A DNA stretch of 64,000 nucleotides from Clostridium peptidivorans. Its GTDB lineage: Bacteria; Bacillota; Clostridia; Clostridiales; Clostridiaceae. Of the stretch, positions 25,125 to 34,732 are shown in pieces. How positions within the stretch are numbered: position 1 is the stretch's first letter; every line of letters begins with the position of its first letter. The notes below the pieces were generated by a model. That model was not told where the DNA came from and ran no database searches. It saw nothing but the letters and a program-made list of their open reading frames with translations. Made by a program: the position numbers and the translations under genes. The DNA lies in NCBI RefSeq assembly GCF_900205925.1, contig NZ_OAOD01000002.1, positions 124,001-188,000 on the forward strand, given 5' to 3'.

Positions 25125-25947
25125 TTTCAGCCACCCCTTCTGCTTTTGCAGATACTGTATAGCTCTTTCTTTCTTCAGGTGATAAATAAGACATAAGTTT
25201 TTCTTCAACTATTCTTGGATTTACACCTGATTGAATAGAAAGTATTCCTTCTAACATCATATCTCTTATAGCTACTTCTTGCTCACTTTTCAAAGCTAAA
25301 TTTGCAGCCATAGGATTAAATATAAGGTATGCCATTAATGAACCATAAAATGTAGTTATAAGTGCCTTTCCCATACCTGATGCTATTTGGCTTGGATCTG
25401 AAAAATTACTTCCAAGCATTTGTATAAGTCCTATAAGAGTACCTGCCATACCAAATGCCGGTGCATACCCTCCCCAAGTTCGTAGCATATCTACTCCTTC
25501 TTTATGACGTCTTTCCATTTCAGAAATCTCTAAATCCATTATTTCTCTTATAGTTTCTGGTTCAATACCATCCACTACCATTTGAAGTCCCTTCCTTAAA
25601 AACTCTGCCTCTATAGAACTTATTTCATCCTCTAAAGAAAGGAGTCCTTCTCTTCTTGCTTTTCTTGAAAGGGATATAAACTCACCTATTGTATCTGGTG
25701 CAGATTTTTCACTTTCTTTAAATGTCTGAAATATTATTTTAGATAATCTTTTAAAAGTATTGAATGGGTAGGCAATCAAAAGTGCACAAAATGAACCTCC
25801 TACAGTGATTATTACAGATGGTATATCCCAGAAAAGTTTGAGCTGTCCTATATTATATTCTGTAATACTTACCATTGCCATACCCCATAGCATCATTGCA
25901 AATCCTACTGTTATACCTATTACTGTCAATATGTCTCTTCTCTTCAT
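25117..25947 (-). CDS. motA: Flagellar stator protein MotA
   Basis: A 276-residue MotA/ExbB-type channel protein with four membrane segments (about 8-28, 34-56, 150-172, 182-204). The cytoplasmic loop carries the charged rotor-contact region. MTLIGLIQML-type signature residues appear as GMAGTLIGLIQMLG. The Lys/Arg-rich tail ends SPEERKSYTVSAKAEG. It overlaps flbD by 4 bp and motB by 8 bp. Confidence 0.95.
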   Translation of the reverse strand: MKRRDILTVIGITVGFAMMLWGMAMVSITEYNIGQLKLFWDIPSVIITVGGSFCALLIAYPFNTFKRLSKIIFQTFKESEKSAPDTIGEFISLSRKARREGLLSLEDEISSIEAEFLRKGLQMVVDGIEPETIREIMDLEISEMERRHKEGVDMLRTWGGYAPAFGMAGTLIGLIQMLGSNFSDPSQIASGMGKALITTFYGSLMAYLIFNPMAANLALKSEQEVAIRDMMLEGILSIQSGVNPRIVEEKLMSYLSPEERKSYTVSAKAEGVAENG

Positions 25948-26156
25948 TTTTTAGTTGCCTCCTGTAAGTTCATGGAAAATATCTTTCTTTTGTATATTAG
26001 TGCTCTCTCTAATATTTCATCTAAAGATTCCTTTACCAAATACTTTTTTCCATTAACTAAAGTAATGAGGCTTTCAGGAACAGACTCTATTTTTTCTATA
26101 TGCTCTGCATTAAGTATAAACTTTTTGCGATCTAATCCCGTAACTTCAATCATCAC
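25944..26156 (-). CDS. flbD: FlbD/SwrD-type small flagellar protein
   Basis: A 70-residue protein of the FlbD/SwrD family (MIEVTGLDRKKFILNAEHIE, SLITLVNGKKYLVKES). In Bacillus the homologue SwrD raises swarming torque through the stators. Its position directly before motA and motB, with a 4-bp overlap, agrees. A 119-bp gap with a strong hairpin separates it from flgE. Confidence 0.9.
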   Translation of the reverse strand: MMIEVTGLDRKKFILNAEHIEKIESVPESLITLVNGKKYLVKESLDEILERALIYKRKIFSMNLQEATKK

Positions 26157-26202
26157 TCTGACCTCCTTGTCACTAGAGTTTTAATTATAAGCTTTAATCA
26201 TA

Positions 26203-26236
26203 GTATGAAAATTCCCCTCAAGGGAAATTTTCATAC
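26203..26236 (-). repeat. Hairpin between flgE and flbD
   Basis: GTATGAAAATT-CCC pairs with GGG-AAATTTTCATAC (14 bp with one bulged A, loop CTCAA). No T-run follows on the minus strand, so I read it as an mRNA stability or processing element. It may set hook protein above stator mRNA. Confidence 0.6.
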
Positions 26237-26275
26237 ATTTGATTAATACTCAACAACAAAAATTCTCAATTAAAA

Positions 26276-27283
26276 CTATCTCTTAAGATTAACTAACTCT
26301 TGTAGTATTTCATCACTTGTTGTTATTATCTTTCCATTAGCTTGGAAAGCACGGGAAGCAACTATCATTTCTGAAAACTGCTCCGCTAAGTCTACATTGG
26401 ACATTTCAAGCATTCCTTGAAGCATATCTCCATATCCACTATCATTAGGAGTTGTAGCATCGGTTCCTACTCCATTTCTAAAAATTGCTTCTCCAGAGTT
26501 TGCTGAGTTTTGCCATAAATTTTTGCCTAACTTTGTCATACCTTCTGTATTTTTAAAAGATGCCATAGCAATTTGGCCAAGGGCTGTTACTTTGTTATTA
26601 CTAAGTACAGCCTTTATAACTCCATTTTTATCTATAGAAAAACTTTTTACTTTTAGCTTTTCGCCTCCATCTTCAATTTCATCTGGTATAGCTAAAGGTA
26701 CAAGCTGTTGCTCATCAGCTTTTAAATCTTCACTTTCGGAATCTACAAATTCCATTGTTCTTTTTCCATCACTACCGTAACTAATAGAAGTTTTACCATC
26801 TGCTGTAGTAGCATATCCCATTATTCTCAATCCATCAGAGTTTACTAAATTACTATTATAATCTAATGTAAAAGACCCATCACGAGTAAACATAGTTTCC
26901 ATTGTTGTACCTGTATCTGCAGTCATATCATCTTTTTTAATAACAATCTTTGCATCCGTAGGTCCCTTACCTACTACAAAGAATCCATCTCCATCTATAG
27001 CTGTATCAAGTGTTCCTCCAGTAGTCTGCATATTACCTGGAGTCATAGTTGTATCAATCCCTGCAACCTGTACTCCTAGTCCTACTTGGCTTGCATTAGT
27101 ACCTCCTAGATTTCTACCCGGTCCTGTAGCTTGTCTAACATTTTGACTTAACATATCTTGAAATCTTATTCTCTGATTTTTAAAAGCTGTAGTACCTACA
27201 TTTGCTATATTATTACCTATTACATCTAACTTAGTTTGATTTGCTCTAAGCCCACTTATACCTGAATACATTGCACGTATCAT
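26276..27283 (-). CDS. flgE: Flagellar hook protein FlgE
   Basis: A 335-residue axial protein with N-terminal LDVIGNNIANVGTTAFKNQR, mid-domain TAIDGDGFFVVG, and C-terminal MLEMSNVDLAEQFSEMIVASRAFQANGKII. It is shorter than the 400-residue enterobacterial FlgE but normal for Firmicutes. It polymerises into the hook after cap assembly by FlgD. GGAGG lies 9 nt before the ATG. Confidence 0.93.
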   Translation of the reverse strand: MIRAMYSGISGLRANQTKLDVIGNNIANVGTTAFKNQRIRFQDMLSQNVRQATGPGRNLGGTNASQVGLGVQVAGIDTTMTPGNMQTTGGTLDTAIDGDGFFVVGKGPTDAKIVIKKDDMTADTGTTMETMFTRDGSFTLDYNSNLVNSDGLRIMGYATTADGKTSISYGSDGKRTMEFVDSESEDLKADEQQLVPLAIPDEIEDGGEKLKVKSFSIDKNGVIKAVLSNNKVTALGQIAMASFKNTEGMTKLGKNLWQNSANSGEAIFRNGVGTDATTPNDSGYGDMLQGMLEMSNVDLAEQFSEMIVASRAFQANGKIITTSDEILQELVNLKR

Positions 27284-27318
27284 TTCATATAACCTCCAAT
27301 TTAAAATATTTTCGTCTT

Positions 27319-27867
27319 TTAAGCATTTTTGCTTTCATTATCATCTTCTGAACCATCTGGCGGTTTCACATTATCTCCAGAACCATCTGGTGTTTCTACA
27401 ACTTCTATAACAGATTCATACATAAATTGTCTTATATCATCTACTTCTGTACCATCATCAAGCTTTATTTTACCTACATTTACATTTACCCTTACTATAC
27501 TTCCATCTTTAGATATTCCAGTAACTGTACCTATATGATACTTTCCCTTATCATTGATTGAATCAAGCATTACTGTTTTACCAATTAAACTTGATGCTCC
27601 AGAAAACTTCATAGAAGTATTTAGATTCGTCATCTGCTCTAAGTTTGCAAATTGAGCCATTTGAGCTACATATTCTGTTCCATCTTTTCCACCTGATAAT
27701 GGATCCTGATTAGCAAGCTCTGCCGAAAGTATTTGCAGGAACGCATTCTTATCTAATTCTTGCCCAGCTTTTATTATCTTGGTACCCCTATTTGTTTTGG
27801 TAGATGAATTTGTTTTGGTAGATGAATTTGTTTGATTTTGAGTATTAACACCTGTACTTTCTGCCAT
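27319..27867 (-). CDS. flgD: Flagellar hook capping protein FlgD
   Basis: A 182-residue scaffold protein needed for hook polymerisation. The conserved FlgD core is KNAFLQILSAELANQDPLS...YVAQMAQFANLEQM (about 40-80). The N-terminus carries a repeated NSSTKTNSSTKTN encoded by 18-bp tandem repeats. The C-terminus has a Pro/Asp/Gly-rich tail with two PPDGS-like units. It sits between fliK and flgE. Confidence 0.92.
   Translation of the reverse strand: MAESTGVNTQNQTNSSTKTNSSTKTNRGTKIIKAGQELDKNAFLQILSAELANQDPLSGGKDGTEYVAQMAQFANLEQMTNLNTSMKFSGASSLIGKTVMLDSINDKGKYHIGTVTGISKDGSIVRVNVNVGKIKLDDGTEVDDIRQFMYESVIEVVETPDGSGDNVKPPDGSEDDNESKNA
27791..27833. repeat. 18-bp tandem repeat inside flgD
   Basis: Two exact copies of TTTGTTTTGGTAGATGAA (27791-27808, 27809-27826) and a partial third. 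The unit is six codons, so copy-number changes would keep the frame. Confidence 0.85.
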
Positions 27868-27879
27868 TTTTTCACCTCC

Positions 27880-29232
27880 TTAAGCAAATAAATTTACATT
27901 ATTTAATTCTTCACTTGAGCTTGATACCTCATCTACATCTAGTCCTTGTATTCCTGGAGAATCTGATTTATTTTTCTTATTTTGTTGTTTTCCACTATTT
28001 TCATGCTCAGATTGTCCCCTAAAAAAAGTTGTGTCTTCGTATATACTTATGTTAAGACTTTGAACACGTATATTATTTTGTTGTAATTTATCATTTAACT
28101 CTGAAAGATGAGCGTTTAATAAATTGAAGGCTTCCTTATTTTGAGCAGTAACGTTTGCCTTCATGATGCCTCCTTCTATAGTTACTTTTATTATTATTTC
28201 TCCTAATTCCTTAGGATTAATTTTTACAGTTAAATCTTTGAGATTGTTGATTTCCATATATTTGACTGTTTTTAATATGTCGTTTGCAAAAGTAGATTTA
28301 TTTATAACTATATTTTCTTCTGCTGGTACTTGTACATTTTCTACAGTTGTTTTTAAGTGATTAATAAAGTTTACTGCATTTGTAATTTTGTTATCTTTTG
28401 AGGAGTCCTTAGATAAATTTTTAAGTAAGCTTTCTTCTTGTGAAAACTTGCCATCATGTAAATTTAAAAAAACATCTTTATTTTCTTTAGTATTATTAAG
28501 TACTACATTAGTATTATTGGATATTACATTAGCATGTTTACTTAAACTTACTTCATGATTTTCAAATACAACTTCATTTTTATTTGGAAATTTGTTTAAA
28601 GCTTTTTTAGCTTCTTTTACAAGAAGTGTAAGTTCTTCCTTTAAATTTTGCTTAAAAGAGTCTGACAGACTACTATGTACTTTATCTTCAGGAAAGTTCT
28701 TACTAAGACTTTCTAATAATGAGTTAAGTTCATCTTTGGAACTATTATCTAAATTTACATCATTAATTAAAGTTTCTACGTTAGATATCACTAATTCCTT
28801 TAATTTACTTAATTCCTCATTAGTGGTATTTTCGTTCAGAAAATTTGATATTAATGTTTCCATTACTGAGATAATATTTTGTGGTAAAATATCAGCTTCC
28901 TGTGTATTTAATAAATCTTCTTTTATAAGTATTTCTAAATCCTCTATAGAATTTACATTTTTTAATTTTTCTTCACTTATTCCAGCTGTTTTAAGTTCAT
29001 CCTTAATCCTACTTATATCTAAATTTAAATCTTCTTCTACTTCTTCACCTTCATTTTTAGGTTTTTGGAAATTATCTTTTTTCGTTTCCTTAGAAGATAA
29101 CTTACACTTATTTTCTAAAGTTTTAGAAAACTCATCTTTAAATTTAGTATCTTCTGGCTTTTTAGGAGTTTCTACATTCTTTATATTAAAATTAGTTGTG
29201 ATTTCTCCTAATACTACATTCAATTGTTTCAC
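27880..29232 (-). CDS. fliK: Flagellar hook-length control protein FliK
   Basis: A 450-residue protein. The N-terminal two-thirds is low-complexity, rich in Lys, Asn, Glu and Ser. The C-terminal domain (about 325-405) has the FliK signature DLTVKINPKELGEIIIKVTI...NVTAQNKEAFNLLNAHLSEL. It is exported as a molecular ruler and triggers the FlhB switch. The frame overlaps fliJ by 4 bp. Confidence 0.92.
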   Translation of the reverse strand: MKQLNVVLGEITTNFNIKNVETPKKPEDTKFKDEFSKTLENKCKLSSKETKKDNFQKPKNEGEEVEEDLNLDISRIKDELKTAGISEEKLKNVNSIEDLEILIKEDLLNTQEADILPQNIISVMETLISNFLNENTTNEELSKLKELVISNVETLINDVNLDNSSKDELNSLLESLSKNFPEDKVHSSLSDSFKQNLKEELTLLVKEAKKALNKFPNKNEVVFENHEVSLSKHANVISNNTNVVLNNTKENKDVFLNLHDGKFSQEESLLKNLSKDSSKDNKITNAVNFINHLKTTVENVQVPAEENIVINKSTFANDILKTVKYMEINNLKDLTVKINPKELGEIIIKVTIEGGIMKANVTAQNKEAFNLLNAHLSELNDKLQQNNIRVQSLNISIYEDTTFFRGQSEHENSGKQQNKKNKSDSPGIQGLDVDEVSSSSEELNNVNLFA

Positions 29233-29666
29233 CTCCCTTGGATAGCTTTTATGTGAGAATAAAGTGCAAATTCATCATTAGTTTTTTGTTCAATTAAATT
29301 TTTCTCTTTTATAAATGCTTCATATCCCTTTTCTTTCAATATTTCAACAATTTTTCGTTCTATCTGCTTTTGATTCAATTCTTGACGAGCATTATCTAAA
29401 AGTTTTTCCTTATTTTTAAGCTCTCTTGAAGTTTGATTTATTCCCACATTTAATGCTGATAAATATTGATATTTTATTTTTTGCTCTACTATACTTCGCT
29501 TATCACATAAGTTGCAGTACTTCTTATAATTCTCCTGAAGATGTATTAATTTATTTTCAACTTCTACCTTTTCCTTTTGAACTTCTTTAAAATTTCTCTT
29601 AGATTCATCTTCTTTATCCATTCTTATGTTTAAAAGCTTTTGAAGCCTAAATTTATAGTTCTCCAT
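29229..29666 (-). CDS. fliJ: Flagellar export chaperone FliJ
   Basis: A 145-residue protein that is almost entirely coiled coil (heptads from about 5 to 135, for example MDKEDESKRNFKEVQKEKVE). It is the stalk-like partner of the FliI hexamer. The identification rests on position between fliI and fliK, length and coiled-coil content. Confidence 0.9.
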   Translation of the reverse strand: MENYKFRLQKLLNIRMDKEDESKRNFKEVQKEKVEVENKLIHLQENYKKYCNLCDKRSIVEQKIKYQYLSALNVGINQTSRELKNKEKLLDNARQELNQKQIERKIVEILKEKGYEAFIKEKNLIEQKTNDEFALYSHIKAIQGR

Positions 29667-29691
29667 ATAACTACCTCATCTCAATTGTGAA

Positions 29692-30999
29692 TCATTTAAA
29701 CATTGATTTTAGCCAATTTATAGTATCATTAAACTCTGTCTGTTCCTCTACTCTTTGTGTTAAAAATTTATTTATACTGTCTATATAATGTATAGCCATA
29801 TCTACCTTATTATTGCTGCCTTTAACATAAGCTCCTATGTTTATCAAATCTTCCGACTCTTTATGAGTTGCCATCAGATCCCTTGAAATTGCAGCAGCAT
29901 TTTTATGCTCTTCTTCTGTAATTTCATTCATAAGTCTACTAATGCTGTTTAATACATCTATGGCTGGATAATGATTTTTAGCTGCTAACGCACGGGAAAG
30001 AACTATATGCCCATCCAATATACCTCTAACTGCATCAGCAATAGGTTCATTAAAATCATCTCCATCTACAAGCACTGTATAAAATGCTGTTATAGAACCT
30101 TTATCAGACATTCCTGATCGTTCCATAAGTCTTGGAAGCATTGCAAAAACTGATGGTGTGTATCCTTTAGTTGCTGGAGGCTCCCCTATAGCAAGACCTA
30201 CTTCTCTTTGCGCCATTGCAAATCGAGTTACTGAATCCATCATAAGAATTACTTTTTTTCCCTTATCTCTAAAGTACTCTGCTATAGCTGTAGCTGTAAA
30301 TGCTCCCTTAATTCTCAAAAGAGCTGGTTTATCAGAAGTTGCACATATCACTATACTTTTCTTCATGCCCTCAGGTCCTAGATCTCTTTCTATAAAATCT
30401 AAAACTTCTCTTCCTCTTTCACCAATAAGACATATGACATTCACATCTGCTTCAGCATATTTTGCTATCATCCCTAAGGTTGTACTTTTTCCAACACCAC
30501 TTCCTGCAAATATTCCTATTCTTTGTCCTTCCCCACAGGTTATAAAACCATCTATAGCTCTAATTCCTGTTGGAATTATATCCTTTATTCTTTTTCTCTT
30601 CATAGGATCTGGCGGAGCTGTATCTAGTGGGTAGTAAACTCCATATCTTGCTTCTTCACCCTCTAGTGGTCTTCCTAGTCCATCTAAAACTTTTCCAAAA
30701 AGCTCTTCTGAACATTTTACACTTAAGGGTTTGCCAGTAGGAACTACTCTACAACCTGGTGATATGCCTATAAGTTCTCCCAGTGGCATTAGTATCACAT
30801 CTTTATCCTTAAAACCAACAACTTCACAATCTATTGGATTATTTCTTTCATTGTATATAATACAAACTTCACCAATAAAAGATTTTATGCCTTCTGCTTC
30901 TATAGTAAGTCCTATTACTTTTTTAACAATACCTTCCATATGATAAAAGGTAGTTTCTTTAACTCTTTTATTTATAAGCTGAAACTTTAATGCTTCCAT
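29692..30999 (-). CDS. fliI: Flagellum-specific ATPase FliI
   Basis: A 435-residue F1-beta-like ATPase with Walker A AGSGVGKST (165-173), Walker B VILMMDSVTRFAMAQREVGL, and the ATPase alpha/beta signature PAIDVLNSISRL. It assists substrate unfolding at the export gate with FliH and FliJ. It lies between fliH and fliJ. An AGAGGGTAC SD precedes the ATG. Confidence 0.97.
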   Translation of the reverse strand: MEALKFQLINKRVKETTFYHMEGIVKKVIGLTIEAEGIKSFIGEVCIIYNERNNPIDCEVVGFKDKDVILMPLGELIGISPGCRVVPTGKPLSVKCSEELFGKVLDGLGRPLEGEEARYGVYYPLDTAPPDPMKRKRIKDIIPTGIRAIDGFITCGEGQRIGIFAGSGVGKSTTLGMIAKYAEADVNVICLIGERGREVLDFIERDLGPEGMKKSIVICATSDKPALLRIKGAFTATAIAEYFRDKGKKVILMMDSVTRFAMAQREVGLAIGEPPATKGYTPSVFAMLPRLMERSGMSDKGSITAFYTVLVDGDDFNEPIADAVRGILDGHIVLSRALAAKNHYPAIDVLNSISRLMNEITEEEHKNAAAISRDLMATHKESEDLINIGAYVKGSNNKVDMAIHYIDSINKFLTQRVEEQTEFNDTINWLKSMFK

Positions 31000-31022
31000 A
31001 CCGTACCCTCTTATTTACTTGA

Positions 31023-31820
31023 TTATTCAGAAAGAAGTATTTCCTCTATTTTTTCTAAGGCTTTGTCTGCGCTTATGAGTATTTTTCCATTATCTTTTTC
31101 TATTATTAAATTTCCTTCAGGCATTGTCTCATCTAATATTACAAATACTTCTCCCTTAAATATCTCACGAGACTTCCAAATATCTATAGTGTTTTTTAAC
31201 TCTTGTCCATATATTTGATTACATCTTACTATTATTGATTTAGCTCCCTTAGCTACGTCTAGTACGTCTAATACCATGTGATTTAAGCTATCTTCTTCTT
31301 TTATCTCTCTTTTAAACACTGCCTCTACTATATTTTTAACAGTTTCCACTATTTCATCTTTTTTTTCATCAAGATATCTCAAATATTCAGCTTTAGCACT
31401 TTCTATAGTTTTAGTTGAAGTATTTTGTGCTTCCTTTATTAGTAATTCTCTTTCATCTTTTGCTTTTTCAATATTTTTTTTGTATCCTTCTTCATATGCG
31501 TCACTATATCCCTTATTTTTTCCCTCTGCATATCCTATTTGATAAGCTTCATTATATGCTTCACTTCGTATTTTTTCTGCTTCCTTATAACTCTGAAATA
31601 ATATATCATCTCTTTCAGCTCTAGCTTGCTTTAATATAGAGTCACTTAAAGCTTCATAACTTCCAACTATATCCTTAGTATAAACTTCTTCAATTTTATC
31701 TTTAGAACAAATTTCTTCAGTGATTTCCTTTTGCATTTTAGGGATATATTCTGTTATTATTTCTTTTTTACCTTGATTAACTACGCTGGTCCCCTTTATC
31801 ACGCTATACGATGATTGCAT
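31023..31820 (-). CDS. fliH: Flagellar export protein FliH
   Basis: The start is placed at the ATG at 31820 (MQSSYSVIKG), preceded by AGAGGTGGAG. The frame is open six more codons to a TTG without support. This gives 265 residues. A long coiled coil contains AYQIGYAEGKNKGYSDAYEEGYKK, the GxxxG-rich segment typical of FliH. The C-terminal V-ATPase E-like domain (about 150-265) follows. It regulates FliI. It overlaps fliG by 17 bp. Confidence 0.9.
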   Translation of the reverse strand: MQSSYSVIKGTSVVNQGKKEIITEYIPKMQKEITEEICSKDKIEEVYTKDIVGSYEALSDSILKQARAERDDILFQSYKEAEKIRSEAYNEAYQIGYAEGKNKGYSDAYEEGYKKNIEKAKDERELLIKEAQNTSTKTIESAKAEYLRYLDEKKDEIVETVKNIVEAVFKREIKEEDSLNHMVLDVLDVAKGAKSIIVRCNQIYGQELKNTIDIWKSREIFKGEVFVILDETMPEGNLIIEKDNGKILISADKALEKIEEILLSE

Positions 31821-32826
31821 CTTCTCCACCTCTTGCAATTACTATTTCCCCAGCCTCGTCGAGTCTTCTTATAATGCCTACAATTTTTTGCTGCGCTTTT
31901 TCAACATCCATAAGTCTTACAGGTCCTAAGAACTCCATGTCTTCTTTCAATGAAGCAGCCGCTCTTTTAGATTGATTTTTAAATATACAATTGGCCACTT
32001 CTTCTGAAGCTCCCTTAAGCGCCAATGAAAGTTCTTTTGTTTCTACTTCTCTTAATACTCTTTGTATTGATACATCATCTAATGTAATAATATCTTCAAA
32101 TACAAACATAGACGACTTAACTTTCTCTGCAAGTTCAGGATTTTCTCTTTCTAGAGCCTCTGTTATATTCTTTTCTGTAGTTCTATCTACTTGGTTTAAT
32201 ATATCAACTATAGTTGGAACTCCTCCCATAGCCTTCATCTCTGATCTAACTACAGAAGATAATTTACTATCTAACACCTTTTCTATTTCCTTTAACACCA
32301 TAGGAGAAGTATTACTCATAGTAGCAACTCTATAAGCTACATCTGCTTGTACTTCTTCAGATAACTCAGATAAAATTTGTCCTGCCTTATCTGCCTGAAG
32401 ATGGCAAAGTATAAGTGCTATAGTTTGAGGATGTTCATTAGATATAATATTTAAAAGCTGATTTGCATCTGCCTTTCTTGCAATAGCAAAGGGTCTAAAC
32501 TGCTGTGTAGCTTCAGTTACCTTATCTAATATTTCAATTGCCCTTTGGCTTCCCAATGCCTTAGCTAGAAGGGTTTTGGCATAATCCAGTCCTCCTTCTA
32601 CAAGATAATCCTTTGCTTTGTTCATTTGTATAAATTCTTCTAATATACTTTGCTTTTGTTCCGATTTAACTGTACTTATATTAGCTATTTCATAGGTAAT
32701 CTTTTGTATCTCTGATTCAGGAAGCTTTTTTATAATTCCAGCAGAAGCTTCTGGGCCTAAAGTTATAAAAAGTATTGCAGCCTTTTGTACTCCAGTTAAT
32801 TTTTCCACATCTACCCCTGTATGCAT
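31804..32826 (-). CDS. fliG: Flagellar motor switch protein FliG
   Basis: A 340-residue, full-length three-domain rotor protein. The N-domain has LTGVQKAAILFITLGPEASA. The middle domain carries NEHPQTIALILCHL (EHPQ motif, FliM contact). The C-domain ends with charged residues for MotA contact in VQRVLREVETKELSLALKG. No fliM or fliN follows in this operon, so its switch partners are encoded elsewhere. AGAGGTGA precedes the ATG. Confidence 0.96.
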   Translation of the reverse strand: MHTGVDVEKLTGVQKAAILFITLGPEASAGIIKKLPESEIQKITYEIANISTVKSEQKQSILEEFIQMNKAKDYLVEGGLDYAKTLLAKALGSQRAIEILDKVTEATQQFRPFAIARKADANQLLNIISNEHPQTIALILCHLQADKAGQILSELSEEVQADVAYRVATMSNTSPMVLKEIEKVLDSKLSSVVRSEMKAMGGVPTIVDILNQVDRTTEKNITEALERENPELAEKVKSSMFVFEDIITLDDVSIQRVLREVETKELSLALKGASEEVANCIFKNQSKRAAASLKEDMEFLGPVRLMDVEKAQQKIVGIIRRLDEAGEIVIARGGEDAIIV

Positions 32827-32831
32827 TTAAA

Positions 32832-34397
32832 TCACCTCTCATCTTCTGCTAACCAAGATTTTATTATTTCTGACACTTGGTCTGGTTTTTGTATAGCATA
32901 TTTTCTTATTTCATTTTCTGTATGACTAATTTCAGTTTCTGTTTCTAATTCTATAGGCTTAAATTTAGGTACTTGTTCAAGTTCAATTTCATCATCTATA
33001 ACAGTATCTATATGATCTAGTGGTAAAATCTCTTCTTCTTCCTCTCTATGACTTCTTCTCCATAAAATTATTCCTATTATTGATGCTAATAATAAAATTA
33101 CTCCAATTCCTATTAATCCATATTTCTTCATAACAGCTGCCTTTGCTTTTTCCTTTTCCATTGCTTCTAAATCGCCTTTAACCTTATTATCTAATTCTTT
33201 ATCAAAGGCTAATCCTTCTACGCTGATACTGTCTCCTCTAGTTTGATTATATCCTACAGCAGACATAACACTATTACTAACAGATGCCCTTGTGGCATTA
33301 TCTATCACACCATCTAATATTACAGAAACTGTAAGCCTATTAACATCACCAGGTGCTTTTATTACCTTTTCCTTGCTTTCAGATATCTGATAATTTTTAG
33401 TATTTTCTTCATGAGTTGTTATACTGCCATCAGCGTTTTTCTGGATTGTATTATTCATATTATCATCTACAGGACTTCCTGTTATTTGGCCTTCTGTACC
33501 CTTTTCGGTATTTTTTATATTTTTTTCACTTACTACTATATTCTTAGGATCATAAGTTACTTTATCTGTTTCTTGAGCATCAAAATTCAAATCAGCATTT
33601 ACAATAACTCTTACCTTATCTTGTCCATATACAGCTGAAAGCATATCCATAACTTTATTTTCAAGCTTTTTCTCGTAATCCTTTTCTAATAACTGCTGCT
33701 TTTCAGCTGAAGAAGATGCTTCAAACTTATCATCTTCAAAAAGGTTTTGTGTTAAGCTGCCTTTCGTATCATTTATTTCAACATTTTCTTTAGGCAAATT
33801 TTTTACACTTCCAGATACCAAAGAAACTATAGCCTTTACTTGATCTTTTGTAAGCTTTTTCTCAGGCTTCATTTTCAATGTAATCGAAGCTTTTGCTGGT
33901 GTAGAATCCTTAACAAAAACACTATCATCAGGAAGTACTAAGTGCACTCTTGCATCTTCTATTTCTGGAAAGGCTTTTATTGTCCTTTCAATTTCTCCTT
34001 GAAGAGCCCTTTGGTAGTTTATTTTCATTTCTGCATCTGTGCTGCCAAATTTACTTTTATCTAAAAGCTCAAATCCCTGACTTCCATTAGTCATAGGCAC
34101 CTCAGCTAACACTTCCATTCTTAAGGAATCAACTCTATCTTTAGGAACTAATATAGTATTGCCTTCTACCTTAAAATCCTCTTTTTTTTCCTTAAGCTTA
34201 GTATAAATTGCCCCTGAATCATCAGAATCTACATTTTGAAAAAGAACAGCATATTTAGTAGAACTTGCTGAAATAATTCCATATATAACAACTGCTATAA
34301 TACTTACTAAGATAATTCCATAAGCTATCTTCTTTTTTGTACTCAATTCAGATAATTTTGTCTTTAGGTTGCTAATCCATTGGGATAGCTTGTTCAT
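32832..34397 (-). CDS. fliF: Flagellar MS-ring protein FliF
   Basis: A 521-residue protein with membrane helices at about 25-43 and 425-446, flanking two ring-building motifs (about 50-220). The FGSTDAEMKINYQRALQGE region is characteristic. The periplasmic-side variable region (about 290-350) is Asn/Thr-rich. The C-terminal cytoplasmic tail holds the FliG-binding segment (PDQVSEIIKSWLAEDER). It seeds basal body assembly. Confidence 0.96.
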   Translation of the reverse strand: MNKLSQWISNLKTKLSELSTKKKIAYGIILVSIIAVVIYGIISASSTKYAVLFQNVDSDDSGAIYTKLKEKKEDFKVEGNTILVPKDRVDSLRMEVLAEVPMTNGSQGFELLDKSKFGSTDAEMKINYQRALQGEIERTIKAFPEIEDARVHLVLPDDSVFVKDSTPAKASITLKMKPEKKLTKDQVKAIVSLVSGSVKNLPKENVEINDTKGSLTQNLFEDDKFEASSSAEKQQLLEKDYEKKLENKVMDMLSAVYGQDKVRVIVNADLNFDAQETDKVTYDPKNIVVSEKNIKNTEKGTEGQITGSPVDDNMNNTIQKNADGSITTHEENTKNYQISESKEKVIKAPGDVNRLTVSVILDGVIDNATRASVSNSVMSAVGYNQTRGDSISVEGLAFDKELDNKVKGDLEAMEKEKAKAAVMKKYGLIGIGVILLLASIIGIILWRRSHREEEEEILPLDHIDTVIDDEIELEQVPKFKPIELETETEISHTENEIRKYAIQKPDQVSEIIKSWLAEDER

Positions 34398-34413
34398 TCA
34401 CTAGCACTCCTTA

Positions 34414-34722
34414 CTATAATTGCATTCTATTAAGTTCTTGATATGCTTCAACTATCTTATTTCTTACTTGAACTGCAAGTTCTAAAGATAGCTTAGCTTC
34501 TTCCGCATCTAACATTACCTTATGTACATCTACTTCTTCTCCACTAATAAAGCTTTGCGTGGTATTTTCTGCAGTTATTTGTTTTTCATTTATTGAATCT
34601 AATTTATCTTTAAGTACTGAGGAAAAACCACTACTTTTTTCATCTGTTTTATTTTCTCTATCCGTTTGCATTCTCATATCATTAAAGATGGAACTGGATG
34701 GAGCAAACTCATTTATTTTCAT
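34414..34722 (-). CDS. fliE: Flagellar MS-ring/rod adaptor FliE
   Basis: A 102-residue protein. The C-terminal two helices (EEVDVHKVMLDAEEAKLSLELAVQVRNKIVEAYQE) are the FliE signature. It connects the MS-ring to the proximal rod. It lies between flgC and fliF. Confidence 0.94.
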   Translation of the reverse strand: MKINEFAPSSSIFNDMRMQTDRENKTDEKSSGFSSVLKDKLDSINEKQITAENTTQSFISGEEVDVHKVMLDAEEAKLSLELAVQVRNKIVEAYQELNRMQL

Positions 34723-34732
34723 TATTTTTCAC

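Noticed and set aside
27791..27833. Tandem repeats as a CRISPR array
   Set aside because: The units are adjacent without spacers and lie in frame within flgD.
28592..29245. 217-codon plus-strand open frame opposite fliK
   Set aside because: It is a mirror of the AT-rich, Lys/Asn/Glu-rich fliK frame, with a Ser/Phe/Leu-rich low-complexity product, no SD and no domain.
30158..30634. 158-codon plus-strand open frame opposite fliI
   Set aside because: It lies fully inside the well-conserved fliI, has no SD, and its product is composition-driven.
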